Shown: positions 8,170 to 17,122, counted from the first letter of the stretch. The stretch: 24,951 bases of DNA from Woeseia sp037968755 (GCA_037968755.1 JBBKWB010000049.1:1-24951), one strand, 5' to 3'. Numbers and translations: made by a program. Notes: a model not told the origin generated them from the sequence alone.

Positions 8170-9033
8170 TCAGTTGGCCGGGTTCGGCCGCTGCTGAAAT
8201 TTGGCCAGCAAATCGGCGATCTGTTCGCGCATCTGGCGACGATCAACAATCATGTCGATTGCACCGTGATCGAGAAGAAACTCGCTGCGCTGAAAGCCTT
8301 CCGGGAGTTTCTGGCGCACGGTTTGTTCTATCACCCGCGCTCCAGCGAAGCCGATCAGTGCCTTGGGCTCCGCAATATTGACATCACCAAGCATGGCCAG
8401 GCTCGCCGATACTCCGCCCGTGGTCGGGTCAGTCAGTACCGAGATAAATGGCACGCCCTTTTCGCCCAGTGTGGATATAGCGGCGGCGGTCTTGGCCATC
8501 TGAAACAGCGAGAACAACGCCTCCTGCATACGCGCACCGCCGCTGGCAGAAAAGCAAACCAGTGGTGCATTACTCTCGGCAGCGACTTTGGCCGCCCGCG
8601 CGAAACGTTCGCCAACGACGGAACCCATCGAGCCGCCCATGAAAGCAAACTCGAATGCACAGGCGACTACCGGCTGTCCGAAGAGCGTACCGCTGGCAGC
8701 AATCAGCGCGTCTTTCTCGCCGGTTTTTTTCTGCGCCTGGTTGAGGCGATCACGGTATTTCTTACTGTCACGAAACTTTAATGGATCCAGCGGCTCGAGA
8801 TTGCCACCGATTTCGTTTTGCGAATCCGGGTCGAGAAAATATTCCAGCCGGGCCCGAGCGCCAATACGCATGTGGTATTCGCACTTCGGACACACTTTCA
8901 GATTGCGTTCGAGCTCCGTGCGATACAACTGCGCATCGCATTTCGGACATTTTATCCAGACACCCTGAGGCACCGAGCGCGTACGCTTCTCGGTACTGAT
9001 CCGGGACGGCATTAATTTTTCAAACCAGCTCAT
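8170..9033 (-). CDS. accD: Acetyl-CoA carboxylase carboxyltransferase subunit beta AccD
   Basis: AccD pairs with AccA to transfer the carboxyl group from carboxybiotin to acetyl-CoA, forming malonyl-CoA for fatty acid synthesis. The 287-residue protein starts with a four-cysteine zinc ribbon (Cys29, Cys32, Cys48, Cys51), and the crotonase-like carboxyltransferase domain follows. Signatures include FAFMGGSMGSVVGE, CFSASGGARMQEAL, LTDPTTGGVSASLAMLGD and GFAGARVIEQTV. The length is close to E. coli AccD (304). It sits between truA and folC. In Pseudomonas-type loci trpF lies between truA and accD, but here only 60 bp separate them. Confidence 0.98.
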   Translation of the reverse strand: MSWFEKLMPSRISTEKRTRSVPQGVWIKCPKCDAQLYRTELERNLKVCPKCEYHMRIGARARLEYFLDPDSQNEIGGNLEPLDPLKFRDSKKYRDRLNQAQKKTGEKDALIAASGTLFGQPVVACAFEFAFMGGSMGSVVGERFARAAKVAAESNAPLVCFSASGGARMQEALFSLFQMAKTAAAISTLGEKGVPFISVLTDPTTGGVSASLAMLGDVNIAEPKALIGFAGARVIEQTVRQKLPEGFQRSEFLLDHGAIDMIVDRRQMREQIADLLAKFQQRPNPAN

Positions 9034-9093
9034 GGTTTCGCATCATAAACGAATTAGCGCGCAAGAGAGAATTCCAGTCGAGGATTCAGCCGC

Positions 9094-9882
9094 TTACCCC
9101 GAGCCCGGGAACAGCTGCAACGTTGTCATCGCGGGCACCTCGAATGCCGCGGGATAATCGACACCGACCAGGGTCAGTCCATGCGCCGGGGCGGCAACCG
9201 CGGCACGTGTGCGGTCGCGGCCAGACAGTACTTCAGCAGCCCATTCGGGCGACCGCTCACCAGCACCGATGGTCACCAGTAAACCGCTGATATTCCTAAC
9301 CATGTGCTGCAGAAACGCGTTCGCGGAAATATCGATGGCCAGCCAGTCAGCAGACCGCGTTACCTGTAGTCGGCTTACCTTCCGTCGGGCCGTTCGCGCC
9401 TGGCAGCCTGCCGCCCGAAACGCCGAAAAATCATGCTCTCCAAGCAGGCAATCGGCGGCCTGCTGCATCAGGGCAACGTCAATCGGCTGATAAAACCACC
9501 ACGCGCGATGGCGGAACAACGATGAGCGCACCAGCCGATTCAAGATGAGGTAGCGATAGTGTCGCGCGGTCGCGCTGTAGCGGGCGTGGAAATCATCCGC
9601 TACTGGCTGCACCCAGGTAACGTTTACGTCGTCCGGCAAATTACTGTTCAGCCCCAGCAGCCAGCCACGCCTGGAGCGTTCTGCGGCCGTGTCAAAATGC
9701 ACGACCTGTGCACTCGCGTGTACGCCGGTGTCAGTTCGGCCCGCGCAAAAACATTCAACTTGCTCATTGGCGACACGTCGGAGCGCCTTTTCAAGCAGCT
9801 CCTGCACACCAAGCCCGGTCAGCTGGCGTTGCCAGCCGTTGTAAGCCGTGCCGTCATATTCAATACCAAGAGCAATACGCAC
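9094..9882 (-). CDS. truA: tRNA pseudouridine(38-40) synthase TruA
   Basis: TruA converts uridines 38, 39 and 40 of tRNA anticodon arms to pseudouridine. The 262-residue product begins RIALGIEYDGTAYNGWQRQ and has the catalytic aspartate, Asp51, in AGRTDTGVHA. HYRYLI, GEHDFSAFRA and LQHMVRNISGLL are further family signatures. The start is GTG (9880-9882). A rho-independent terminator (9933-9970) lies between fimV and this gene, so truA probably depends on a promoter in the roughly 50 bp left, or on readthrough. I saw no convincing promoter there. Confidence 0.97.
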   Translation of the reverse strand: MRIALGIEYDGTAYNGWQRQLTGLGVQELLEKALRRVANEQVECFCAGRTDTGVHASAQVVHFDTAAERSRRGWLLGLNSNLPDDVNVTWVQPVADDFHARYSATARHYRYLILNRLVRSSLFRHRAWWFYQPIDVALMQQAADCLLGEHDFSAFRAAGCQARTARRKVSRLQVTRSADWLAIDISANAFLQHMVRNISGLLVTIGAGERSPEWAAEVLSGRDRTRAAVAAPAHGLTLVGVDYPAAFEVPAMTTLQLFPGSG

Positions 9883-9932
9883 GATGAGTCAATCCGCTGC
9901 AAAAATCGGCGCAGTATCAGCCGCCCTAAACG

Positions 9933-9970
9933 AAAAAAGCGCCAGGAATGCCAATGGGCAAACCTGGCGC
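9933..9970 (-). terminator. Rho-independent terminator downstream of fimV
   Basis: On the minus strand the arms GCGCCAGG (9963-9970) and CCTGGCGC (9939-9946) form a perfect 8-bp stem. A smaller GCC/GGC stem sits inside the loop, and six T residues follow at once (9933-9938). It begins 19 bp after the fimV stop codon. This is the clearest intrinsic terminator in the window. Confidence 0.9.
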
Positions 9971-9989
9971 CGGGTTATCAGGTCAGCGA

Positions 9990-12900
9990 TCAGCCTGGCA
10001 GGGAATCCAGCAACTGCTGCGCCTGCTGGCGTTGAGACTCGTCGCCCTCTTCCAGAACCTCATCCAGAATGTTGCGCGCGCCACCGGGATCACCCATATC
10101 AACGTACGCACGAGCGAGGTCAAGCTTGGTGCCAACCTCGGTCATCGTGCGGGCTTCCTGGAGATCGTCAGAGACGTCATCAGGACTGAGCTGCTGTGTT
10201 GGGTCGTCGGTGCCGAGACCCAGATCAAAGTCCAGGTCATCGTCGTCATTGCCGCTGATGCGGGGTTGCTCAACCGTGGCATCGTCGCGGAATTGCTCAA
10301 TGGTGTCGCCCGCTTCACTCAACTTAAGTGCCGCGGTCAGATCGTCAAGATCCAGGTCCATATCGGTGCTGCCGGCGAGGCCGGGTGATTCGGCCGTTGC
10401 GTCAAGCGAATCATCACCGAATGAATCAGCTGGCAACGCTTCGGTTTTTGCAAAGTCGAAATCCGGATCGTCAGCAGTAGTGAGACCCGGTGCCAGCATG
10501 GTTGCGTCGTCATCATCGAGTTGCGCTGCAATATTGGTTGACGTCTCGATCGCAAAATCATCGGGAAGAACCTGGGTCTGGCCGGTTGCATCCAGGAGAT
10601 TGTTTTCGACAGAAACATCTACACCCGTTGTGCTGCCGAAAGAGTCTTCGAGCTTTTCGTTTCGTCCGGTCTCAGCAGTGCTGGAGTCGTCGTCATCGTC
10701 ATCGGCAAAATCGTTGGCAAGACCATCGAGATCCAAGCCCAGGTCATCAAGGTCGATCTCGGCCGTTGCATCACCGGACTGGCCGTCTTCCAGTCCACTC
10801 AGGCGGGCATCGAGCTCGTCCATGTCCGCCATCGACGGCAATTCAGATGTGCTGTCCAGCGAATCGTTGCGTTGCTCAAGGGTCCGCGCATTAGTAGTGT
10901 CGTCCAGCGCTTCGTTCTGAATCGTCGGTGATTCGACCGTCGCATCGTCGTCAACTTTGCCGGGCATTGCCTGGGTGATCGATGCACCAGTGTCGACCTC
11001 GTCGTCAAAACTGAAGTCCAGCGCGTCATCGCCGCCAAGATCAGAGTCGGCGTCGTCGGCGTCGCCAAGATCCATGACGTCGCTAAATGCGCCATCCGGG
11101 CCAGCTGTGGCAAAATCAATATCCAGTGCTGCGTCGTCGCCACTTGATTCAAAATCAAGATCCACCGCATGCGTCGCACCGGCTGCGCTGGCTTTGGAGA
11201 AGAGTTCGTGATCGCCGGCAATTTGCTGACCCATGATGACGATCTTGTCCCAATCGCCACGGTCGCCATCGCCCAACGCATTATTTAGTCGGGTTGCAGC
11301 GTCGACGAAGCCATCCCGGTTACCCCAGACGAAGTAGATCTCGCTCAACTTCGCCATCAGATCAGTGCGGTTCGGCTCTATCGCCAGGGCGCCATTTATC
11401 AAATCGGCGGCTTGGTCGTACAAGCCATAGGCCATGTGGAAATCTGCCTCGGCAACCGGATCGGATTGATCGAGATTGATCGCCGTTTCACTGGAGAACG
11501 TATCTTCCAGTGATACCGGTGCTGCCGCTTCCGGCTGACCGATATTAGCGGGTGCCGAAAGATCACCCGGGCCCATCCCGGGCGTTTCGATGGTGTCGCC
11601 AATCCCGGCTTCGCCGGAAATCGTGTCGCCACCCGCCTGCTCGACCACCACGATTGTTGACTCATCGTCACGGGCCATTGCACGCAAGCGTTCTGTTGAG
11701 GCGAGTGACTCCTTGTCGACTTCGTCTGCATCCAGTGCATCCCAGACGCCGGTTGAATCAGAATCATCGCTGCCGCCGCTGGCACGTCGTGCAAACCAGA
11801 TAAGCACGCCGAGAACAATCAGAAGCGCTGCACCAATCAAACCCCAGATGCCCGTGAGCGCACCGATGATGGTGTCCACCAGGCTCGGCTCCTGGCGCGG
11901 TGTCGACACTACGCGTGGCGCAGGGGCCGTGGTGTCTGCTACCGGCGGTTCGTCGCTGGCCTGTGCTGCGTCATCCGCTGCTGCATCGTCAGTCGAGCTG
12001 TCATCGACGAAAATCTCATTGCCTGCGTCGTCAACCGTCCTGTCATCGACAGTTTGCGACGGGTCGTCAGCCGCGCCTTCAGTGCCACCGGCAGCGCGCG
12101 CTTCGCGCATGCGTGTGAGTTCAGAACGCAATTGCGCCAATTCGTTATCGCGAATTTCCAGCAGCGATTCCTGCTCGGCGATCTGATTTTCGAGATCTCT
12201 TACCCGTTGTTGTGCAGCCGAATTACTAACGAGGGCACCGGAGTCGTTGCTGCGTGCGCCACTCTGGTAAGCGGGTTGATCATTGTCGGGCGGCACCAAG
12301 GTGAGGGTCGTTGCCGGTTGTGCGGCAGGACTGTTGCTACCCCAAGCTTGGTTCTGACGACGGATTTCGTTCAATGCGTTACCGCGAGTGATCGAAAAGA
12401 TCTCGTCTGCGCTGGGTACTCGCAAGCGTGCATTCGCCCGCAACAAATTAATGTTGCCGGCAAAGGCGTCAGGATTCGCCTGATAGATAGCGAGCATGGT
12501 CTGGTTCATCGACAGACGATTGTCCGGGCGCACTCGTTCGGCGATTCGCCACAACGTGTCACCGCGCTGGACCTGGTAGTCGTCGCCCGATGTCGTTGTG
12601 AAATCAGGGCTGCCTTGTTGTGCAGCGGGTCGGCTCGAACTCGGTGCCGGACGTGCTGATGAAGGGCGTTCTATCTGGCCGCGATCGGATTGCGTCGTTT
12701 GCCGGGGTGCTGCGACCGATTCAGTACTCGAACGCGTCGGCGGCGGTGCAAACGTCGGCGGATCCAGCAGGACCGTGTACTCACGTAGCAAACGTCCACT
12801 GGACCAGACCGCTTCAACCAGCACCGTGACGAATGGCTCGGTCATCGGTTCGGTTGAGGTAACCCGAATAACATTGCCTTGCACGCGGAATACTATGCGA

Positions 12901-13130
12901 GTCAGATACAGCGGCCGATCGATGCCGTAGCGTTCGAATGTTTCTGCCGAGGCCAGGTTGATTTTCAGATTCGCCAATTCGTCCGGCGTAGCCGATAACA
13001 GATCAATCTCTGCCCGCAATGGTTCGTTAAGCGCTGAATTTAATCGTATGTCACCCAGGCCAAGGGCCCAGACCTCGCTTGCGAAAAGACACACAAGCAA
13101 GATCCATGAACGATTAAGTCGTCGTGACAT
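9990..13130 (-). CDS. fimV: FimV: LysM-containing inner-membrane hub for type IV pili and polarity
   Basis: The ATG at 13130 is chosen because a signal peptide (MSRRLNRSWILL to VWA, residues 1-22) and a GGAG at 13140-13143 follow from it; an in-frame start 78 bp upstream lacks both. The 1046-residue protein has the FimV N-terminal domain (GLGDIRLNSALNEPLRAEI), a Pro/Ser linker, a LysM domain (about 184-245, QVQRGDTLWRIAERV), a coiled coil (RDLENQIAEQESLLEIRDNE), a membrane helix (about 425-446) and a long, very acidic cytoplasmic part. That part has TPR-like repeats at about 553-616 and the conserved C-terminal FimV domain (KLDLARAYVDMGDPGGARNIL). FimV organises polar type IV pilus assembly and, in Pseudomonas, activates cAMP synthesis. 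It lies downstream of asd, as in Pseudomonas, and ends at a terminator. Confidence 0.95.
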   Translation of the reverse strand: MSRRLNRSWILLVCLFASEVWALGLGDIRLNSALNEPLRAEIDLLSATPDELANLKINLASAETFERYGIDRPLYLTRIVFRVQGNVIRVTSTEPMTEPFVTVLVEAVWSSGRLLREYTVLLDPPTFAPPPTRSSTESVAAPRQTTQSDRGQIERPSSARPAPSSSRPAAQQGSPDFTTTSGDDYQVQRGDTLWRIAERVRPDNRLSMNQTMLAIYQANPDAFAGNINLLRANARLRVPSADEIFSITRGNALNEIRRQNQAWGSNSPAAQPATTLTLVPPDNDQPAYQSGARSNDSGALVSNSAAQQRVRDLENQIAEQESLLEIRDNELAQLRSELTRMREARAAGGTEGAADDPSQTVDDRTVDDAGNEIFVDDSSTDDAAADDAAQASDEPPVADTTAPAPRVVSTPRQEPSLVDTIIGALTGIWGLIGAALLIVLGVLIWFARRASGGSDDSDSTGVWDALDADEVDKESLASTERLRAMARDDESTIVVVEQAGGDTISGEAGIGDTIETPGMGPGDLSAPANIGQPEAAAPVSLEDTFSSETAINLDQSDPVAEADFHMAYGLYDQAADLINGALAIEPNRTDLMAKLSEIYFVWGNRDGFVDAATRLNNALGDGDRGDWDKIVIMGQQIAGDHELFSKASAAGATHAVDLDFESSGDDAALDIDFATAGPDGAFSDVMDLGDADDADSDLGGDDALDFSFDDEVDTGASITQAMPGKVDDDATVESPTIQNEALDDTTNARTLEQRNDSLDSTSELPSMADMDELDARLSGLEDGQSGDATAEIDLDDLGLDLDGLANDFADDDDDDSSTAETGRNEKLEDSFGSTTGVDVSVENNLLDATGQTQVLPDDFAIETSTNIAAQLDDDDATMLAPGLTTADDPDFDFAKTEALPADSFGDDSLDATAESPGLAGSTDMDLDLDDLTAALKLSEAGDTIEQFRDDATVEQPRISGNDDDDLDFDLGLGTDDPTQQLSPDDVSDDLQEARTMTEVGTKLDLARAYVDMGDPGGARNILDEVLEEGDESQRQQAQQLLDSLPG

Positions 13131-13143
13131 AATTAATTTCTCC

Positions 13144-13182
13144 GGCTCCCTGAAATTTGCCCGAATTGCATGTTCGGGAGCC
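13144..13182 (-). promoter_or_regulatory. fimV leader with two mutually exclusive hairpins
   Basis: On the transcript, GGCTCCC (13176-13182) can pair with GGGAGCC (13144-13150), a perfect 7-bp stem that ends one base before the GGAG Shine-Dalgarno (13140-13143). The CCC of the first arm is also needed for a competing hairpin, CCCGAA (13173-13178) with TTCGGG (13160-13165). Both cannot form together. The pairings are read directly from the sequence. A switching or translational-control role is inference. Confidence 0.45.
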
Positions 13183-13224
13183 TCGTTTTTAGATTTACGG
13201 CTGCCCACCCCAATTTGCTGGTGA

Positions 13225-13253
13225 ACTATAGCTTATAAATACTTTTTCGCCAA
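13225..13253 (-). promoter_or_regulatory. sigma70-type promoter for fimV
   Basis: On the minus strand a -35 box TTGGCG (13248-13253) and a -10 box TATAGT (13225-13230) are separated by exactly 17 bp. The -35 lies inside the last codons of asd and the spacer spans the asd stop. Transcription would start near 13219, giving a leader of nearly 90 nt that contains the alternative hairpins at 13144-13182. Confidence 0.6.
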
Positions 13254-14255
13254 TATTTCAGCTATTTGGACACTATTTAGAGCCGCGCCCTTACGAATGT
13301 TGTCTGCCACCACCCAGAGGTTGATTCCGCGCGGGTGACTGATGTCTTCCCGAACCCGACCTACGTATACCGGATCATGGCCCGAACTTTCTGTGACGGC
13401 AGTCGGATATGCACCCAATTCACGCCCATTGAGCAGCTCAACACCAGGCGCCTTGTGCAGTAGTTCACATACTTTCGCTGCCGATATCTTTTTTTCGGTC
13501 TCGAAGTGGATCGCTTCGGAATGGCCATAAAAAACGGGGATCCGAACTGCGGTCGGGTTGACGACGATGCTATCGTCTTCAAGAATTTTTTGCGTTTCCC
13601 AGACCATCTTCATCTCTTCGCGGGTGTAGCCGTTGTCCTGAAACTCATCGATGTGCGGTATCGCGTTGAATGCGATCTGCTTGGCTTTGCCTTTTATTTC
13701 CAGCGGGCGACCATTCAGCATCATCGCGGTTTGCCGCGCCAGCTCCTCAACGCCGCTACGCCCAGCTCCTGACACTGCCTGGTAGGTCGCCACGTTGATC
13801 CGTTTGATGCGCGCCGCGTCATGGATCGGCTTCAGGGCCACCAGCATCTGGATGGTCGAGCAATTCGGGTTGGCAATAATGCCGCGGTTCTTGTAATCCG
13901 CAATCCGCGCCTCGTTGACCTCCGGCACGACCAGAGGAATATCGGCATCACGGCGAAAATGCGACGTGTTGTCCACCACGATGCAGCCTGCCGCAGCCGC
14001 CTTGGGCGCGAATTCAGCTGACACCGCTCCACCGGCTGAAAACAGCGCAATCCGGACTGTGGAAAAATCGAACTCGGCGAGATCCCCTACCTTGAGCGTG
14101 CGATTGCCGAACGAAACCTCTTTGCCAACCGAGCGGGCGCTGGCCAGCGCATGAATTTTGCGGGCCGCAAACTTGCGCTGCGACAATATCTGCAGCATGG
14201 CTTCGCCAACTACGCCGGTTGCACCAACTACTGCGATATCGAATGCCTCTGACAT
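13233..14255 (-). CDS. asd: Aspartate-semialdehyde dehydrogenase Asd
   Basis: Asd reduces aspartyl phosphate to aspartate semialdehyde with NADPH, the branch point to lysine/diaminopimelate, threonine and methionine. The 340-residue protein starts with the dinucleotide-binding motif VVGATGVVGEAML. Catalytic Cys132 is in NPNCSTIQM, and GAGRSGVEELARQ and ESSGHDPVYVGRVRED are later active-site segments. AAGGA 11 bp upstream supports the ATG at 14255. It follows aroC by 56 bp and precedes fimV, the Pseudomonas-like order. The fimV promoter overlaps its 3' end. Confidence 0.97.
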   Translation of the reverse strand: MSEAFDIAVVGATGVVGEAMLQILSQRKFAARKIHALASARSVGKEVSFGNRTLKVGDLAEFDFSTVRIALFSAGGAVSAEFAPKAAAAGCIVVDNTSHFRRDADIPLVVPEVNEARIADYKNRGIIANPNCSTIQMLVALKPIHDAARIKRINVATYQAVSGAGRSGVEELARQTAMMLNGRPLEIKGKAKQIAFNAIPHIDEFQDNGYTREEMKMVWETQKILEDDSIVVNPTAVRIPVFYGHSEAIHFETEKKISAAKVCELLHKAPGVELLNGRELGAYPTAVTESSGHDPVYVGRVREDISHPRGINLWVVADNIRKGAALNSVQIAEILAKKYL

Positions 14256-14311
14256 GGGTGTTTCTATTCCTTTATATGCGGAGCAAGTGAGAAATTGATG
14301 CTTGCCAGTAC

Positions 14312-15412
14312 TCAGCGAGCCTTAGCCGGGATAATCGGGGTAGCGGCAACGACGTCGGCATTTTGTGCACGGTGACGCAAGTAGTGATCCATCAGAACCA
14401 GCGCTACCATTGCTTCTGCAATAGGCGTCGCGCGCAGCCCAACGCAAGGATCATGGCGCCCTTTAGTGACAATCTCGGCGGCCTGCCCCTGCTTGTTAAC
14501 GGTTTGACCTGCAACTGAAATACTGGAGGTTGGCTTCAGCGCTATGCTGGCAAGAATGTCCTGTCCGGACGATATGCCGCCAAGCGTACCGCCCGCGTCA
14601 TTCTTTTTGAACCCGTCCGGCCCCATTTCATCGCGATGCTGACTGCCTTTCTGGCTGACGGCAGCGAAGCCGGCGCCCAATTCCACGCCTTTTACCGCGT
14701 TGATACTCATCAGTCCGTGCGCCAGATCGGCTTCCAGCTTGTCGAAAACGGGCTCGCCGAGGCCAACCGGGACCGCTTCGGCCAACACGCTGATCTTGGC
14801 GCCGATGGAGTCACCCGCTTCGCGTAGTTCGTCCATATAGGCCTCAAGTTCCGCGATCTTGTCGACATCCGCGCAGAAAAATGGATTTGTATCGACCGCA
14901 TCAAGGTCCGTGGCGGCCAGCTGGATGGGGCCCAGCTGCGACAAATAGCCGCGAATCCGAACGCCCAAGCGTTCATGCAGATACTTGCGTGCAATCGCAC
15001 CGGCGGCTACCCGCATCGTGGTTTCTCGGGCTGAGGAACGACCGCCGCCGCGATAATCACGAATGCCGTACTTCTGCTGATACGTGTAGTCGGCATGACC
15101 CGGCCGGAACTTGTCCTTGATATCACCGTAGTCGTGCGAGCGCTGGTCTGTGTTCTCGATAAGCAAACCAATTGGCGTGCCGGTGGTGACGCCTTCGAAA
15201 ACGCCGGAGAGAATCTTTACCTTGTCGGCTTCGCGGCGCTGTGTCGTGTGCCGGGATTTTCCCGGCCGGCGTCGCTCCAGATCGCCCTGGATATCCTCCT
15301 CACTAAGCGCCATTCCAGGCGGGCAGCCGTCAACGACGCAACCCAGCGCAGGGCCGTGACTTTCACCAAACGTTGTCACGGTAAACATTCGACCAAAAGT
15401 ATTTCCGGGCAT
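14312..15412 (-). CDS. aroC: Chorismate synthase AroC
   Basis: AroC converts EPSP to chorismate, the last step of the shikimate pathway, using reduced FMN. The start at 15412 is chosen because MPGNTFGRMFTVTTFGESHG is the canonical N-terminus; the open frame extends 105 bp upstream into prmB without family similarity. The product is 366 residues. GESHGPALG, RPGHADYTYQQKYG and GGGRSSARETTMRVAAGAIA are the three family signatures and carry the conserved His and Arg residues. The prmB stop lies 2 bp upstream, so translation is likely coupled. The prmB-aroC pairing is also found in E. coli. Confidence 0.97.
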   Translation of the reverse strand: MPGNTFGRMFTVTTFGESHGPALGCVVDGCPPGMALSEEDIQGDLERRRPGKSRHTTQRREADKVKILSGVFEGVTTGTPIGLLIENTDQRSHDYGDIKDKFRPGHADYTYQQKYGIRDYRGGGRSSARETTMRVAAGAIARKYLHERLGVRIRGYLSQLGPIQLAATDLDAVDTNPFFCADVDKIAELEAYMDELREAGDSIGAKISVLAEAVPVGLGEPVFDKLEADLAHGLMSINAVKGVELGAGFAAVSQKGSQHRDEMGPDGFKKNDAGGTLGGISSGQDILASIALKPTSSISVAGQTVNKQGQAAEIVTKGRHDPCVGLRATPIAEAMVALVLMDHYLRHRAQNADVVAATPIIPAKAR

Positions 15413-15414
15413 CG

Positions 15415-16365
15415 CTACACTTCCTCGGCGGCCATTCTGAATAATTCGGCATGCAAGATCAGCTCCTGTTGGCTCAACAGGAAGACGCCTTGCCCACCGA
15501 AAGCAAATTCGAGCCATACGAACGGTACTTCAGGAAAGCGCCGATCGAGTGCCTCCTGGCTGTTGCCCACCTCGACAACCAGCACCCCGCCCTCGGCCAG
15601 GAAGCGGCAGGCATCATGCAGTATCACAATCACCGAATCCAGACCGTCAGCGCCAGCACTCAAGCCAAGTTCCGGCTCGTGAGCGAACTCGGGCGCCAGG
15701 GAATGCATGTCCTCGGCATCAACGTAAGGCGGATTACTGACAATCAGCTCGTAGCGACCATCCAGTTCGTCAAAGAAAGACGACTTCACCAGCCGCACGC
15801 GATCCTGAAGCCCGTGCCGCTCAATATTGATCGCAGCTACCTCGAGTGCATCTGGGGAAATATCGACCGCATCGACCCGAGCGTCTGGAAACTCGTGCGC
15901 CAAAGCAATCGCAATGCAGCCGCTGCCGGTGCCGAGGTCCAGCGCACGTTGCAGGATGTGCGCATCGAGCCACGGTTCAAAGCGTGAGTCGATCAGTTCG
16001 GCCAACGGCGAGCGCGGCACGAGTACGCGCTCGTCAACAAAATATTCGCGCCCGGCGAACCATGCACTGCCCAGAAGATAAGCCAACGGTTTCCGCGTAC
16101 TAATCCGGCGTTCCGCCAATTCTTCAATTTGTTTCGATTCATTGCTGCTGAGCTCGCGGTCGTAGTGCTGCAGAGCATCGGCAAAATCAAGATTGAGCCC
16201 GGCGAAGACCAGCCATGCCGCCTCGTCAGACGGATTGTCAGTACCATGGCCGTAGGTCAACCCGGCGGCAGAAAATTGTCCGGCGATCTGCTCTATCGCC
16301 ATTGCGACAGTTTGGGCTGGTGTACCGCTTCGAACTTGCTTGCTGGACATGAGTGAGTGCTGCAT
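15415..16365 (-). CDS. prmB: Ribosomal protein uL3 glutamine methyltransferase PrmB
   Basis: PrmB methylates a glutamine of ribosomal protein uL3 using S-adenosylmethionine. The 316-residue product has a helical N-terminal substrate domain, the SAM-binding GTGSGCIAIAL segment, and the catalytic NPPYVD motif near residues 210-215, which marks the PrmB/PrmC class. It is assigned to PrmB rather than PrmC because aroC follows directly and the motif region reads ERRISTRKPLAYLLGSAWF. Two ATGs (residues 1 and 6) are possible; the upstream one is given. The gene is divergent from the SCO1-type gene, with 148 bp between them for promoters. Confidence 0.92.
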   Translation of the reverse strand: MQHSLMSSKQVRSGTPAQTVAMAIEQIAGQFSAAGLTYGHGTDNPSDEAAWLVFAGLNLDFADALQHYDRELSSNESKQIEELAERRISTRKPLAYLLGSAWFAGREYFVDERVLVPRSPLAELIDSRFEPWLDAHILQRALDLGTGSGCIAIALAHEFPDARVDAVDISPDALEVAAINIERHGLQDRVRLVKSSFFDELDGRYELIVSNPPYVDAEDMHSLAPEFAHEPELGLSAGADGLDSVIVILHDACRFLAEGGVLVVEVGNSQEALDRRFPEVPFVWLEFAFGGQGVFLLSQQELILHAELFRMAAEEV

Positions 16366-16513
16366 TGGCTTTGGCTGCCGCTAATCGGGCAATTTACCAT
16401 GCGCATTGGCCGCTTGCAGATTGCGCTCAACAGATCGTAAGGATTGCGCTGCAGTATGCCCGTATATCCTTTAGAATCAGCCACCCCGATTGGCAGAAAA
16501 CTACCGGAATAAC

Positions 16514-17122
16514 ATGACATCCGCACGCCACTTGCTCGCAGGATTCCTGGTCTTGCTTGGCCTGGCAGGCGCCGCCTGGTTTTTTTCGCAGGCGGTGCAG
16601 CCGAAACCTCTGAGCCAGGCAACGCTACTGCCCGAGAGCCGGCCTCTAGTCGATTTCGAATTGCTCGATGAGCAAGGATCGCCGTTTCGCAAGCCTGCTT
16701 TACTGGGCAACTGGCACCTGCTTTTTTTCGGCTTCACGCATTGCCCGGATATTTGCCCGGCGACTTTGCAGCAGCTCGCGATTGCACGTCAACGCCTCGA
16801 GACACAAGGGAGCGCGTTGCCAGACATAATTTTGGTCAGTGTCGATCCCGACCGAGATTCCCCGGCCGTTCTCGCCAGCTATACAAAGCGCTTCGGCGAT
16901 GGGATCCGCGGCGTAACCGGCAGCCTGCCAGAATTGCGAAAACTCGCTGGTTCTTTCGGCGTATATTTTGAGAAAGCGCCGGGTATTGACGATAACTACT
17001 CGGTGAATCACTCAGCAGTTGTGCTGCTGATTAATCCGCAAGCCGAATTTCATGCATTGTTTTCCGCACCACAGAACATTGATAACCTGGTTAATGATTT
17101 GCCGTTGTTGATGCGCCAGTAA
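16514..17122 (+). CDS. SCO1/SenC family copper protein for cytochrome oxidase assembly
   Basis: SCO1/SenC proteins deliver copper to, or reduce, the CuA site of cytochrome c oxidase on the periplasmic side. The ATG at 16514 gives 202 residues; a TTG 24 bp upstream in frame is possible but less likely. Residues about 6-25 are a membrane anchor (HLLAGFLVLLGLAGAAWFF). A thioredoxin-like domain follows with the copper-binding CPDIC motif (Cys77, Cys81) after FFGFTH, the VSVDPDRDSP segment, and the distal His ligand in YSVNHSAV. All copper ligands are present. The stop TAA shares one base with the ATG of the PCu(A)C gene, so the two are translationally coupled and probably serve the same CuA site. 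Confidence 0.93.
   Translation: MTSARHLLAGFLVLLGLAGAAWFFSQAVQPKPLSQATLLPESRPLVDFELLDEQGSPFRKPALLGNWHLLFFGFTHCPDICPATLQQLAIARQRLETQGSALPDIILVSVDPDRDSPAVLASYTKRFGDGIRGVTGSLPELRKLAGSFGVYFEKAPGIDDNYSVNHSAVVLLINPQAEFHALFSAPQNIDNLVNDLPLLMRQ

Noticed and set aside
10069..10920. A 283-codon serine-rich open frame on the plus strand opposite fimV
   Set aside because: It is the antisense of the repetitive Asp/Asp-Ala coding of the FimV tail (GAC and GAT read as serine and valine codons). It has no start context and no domain.
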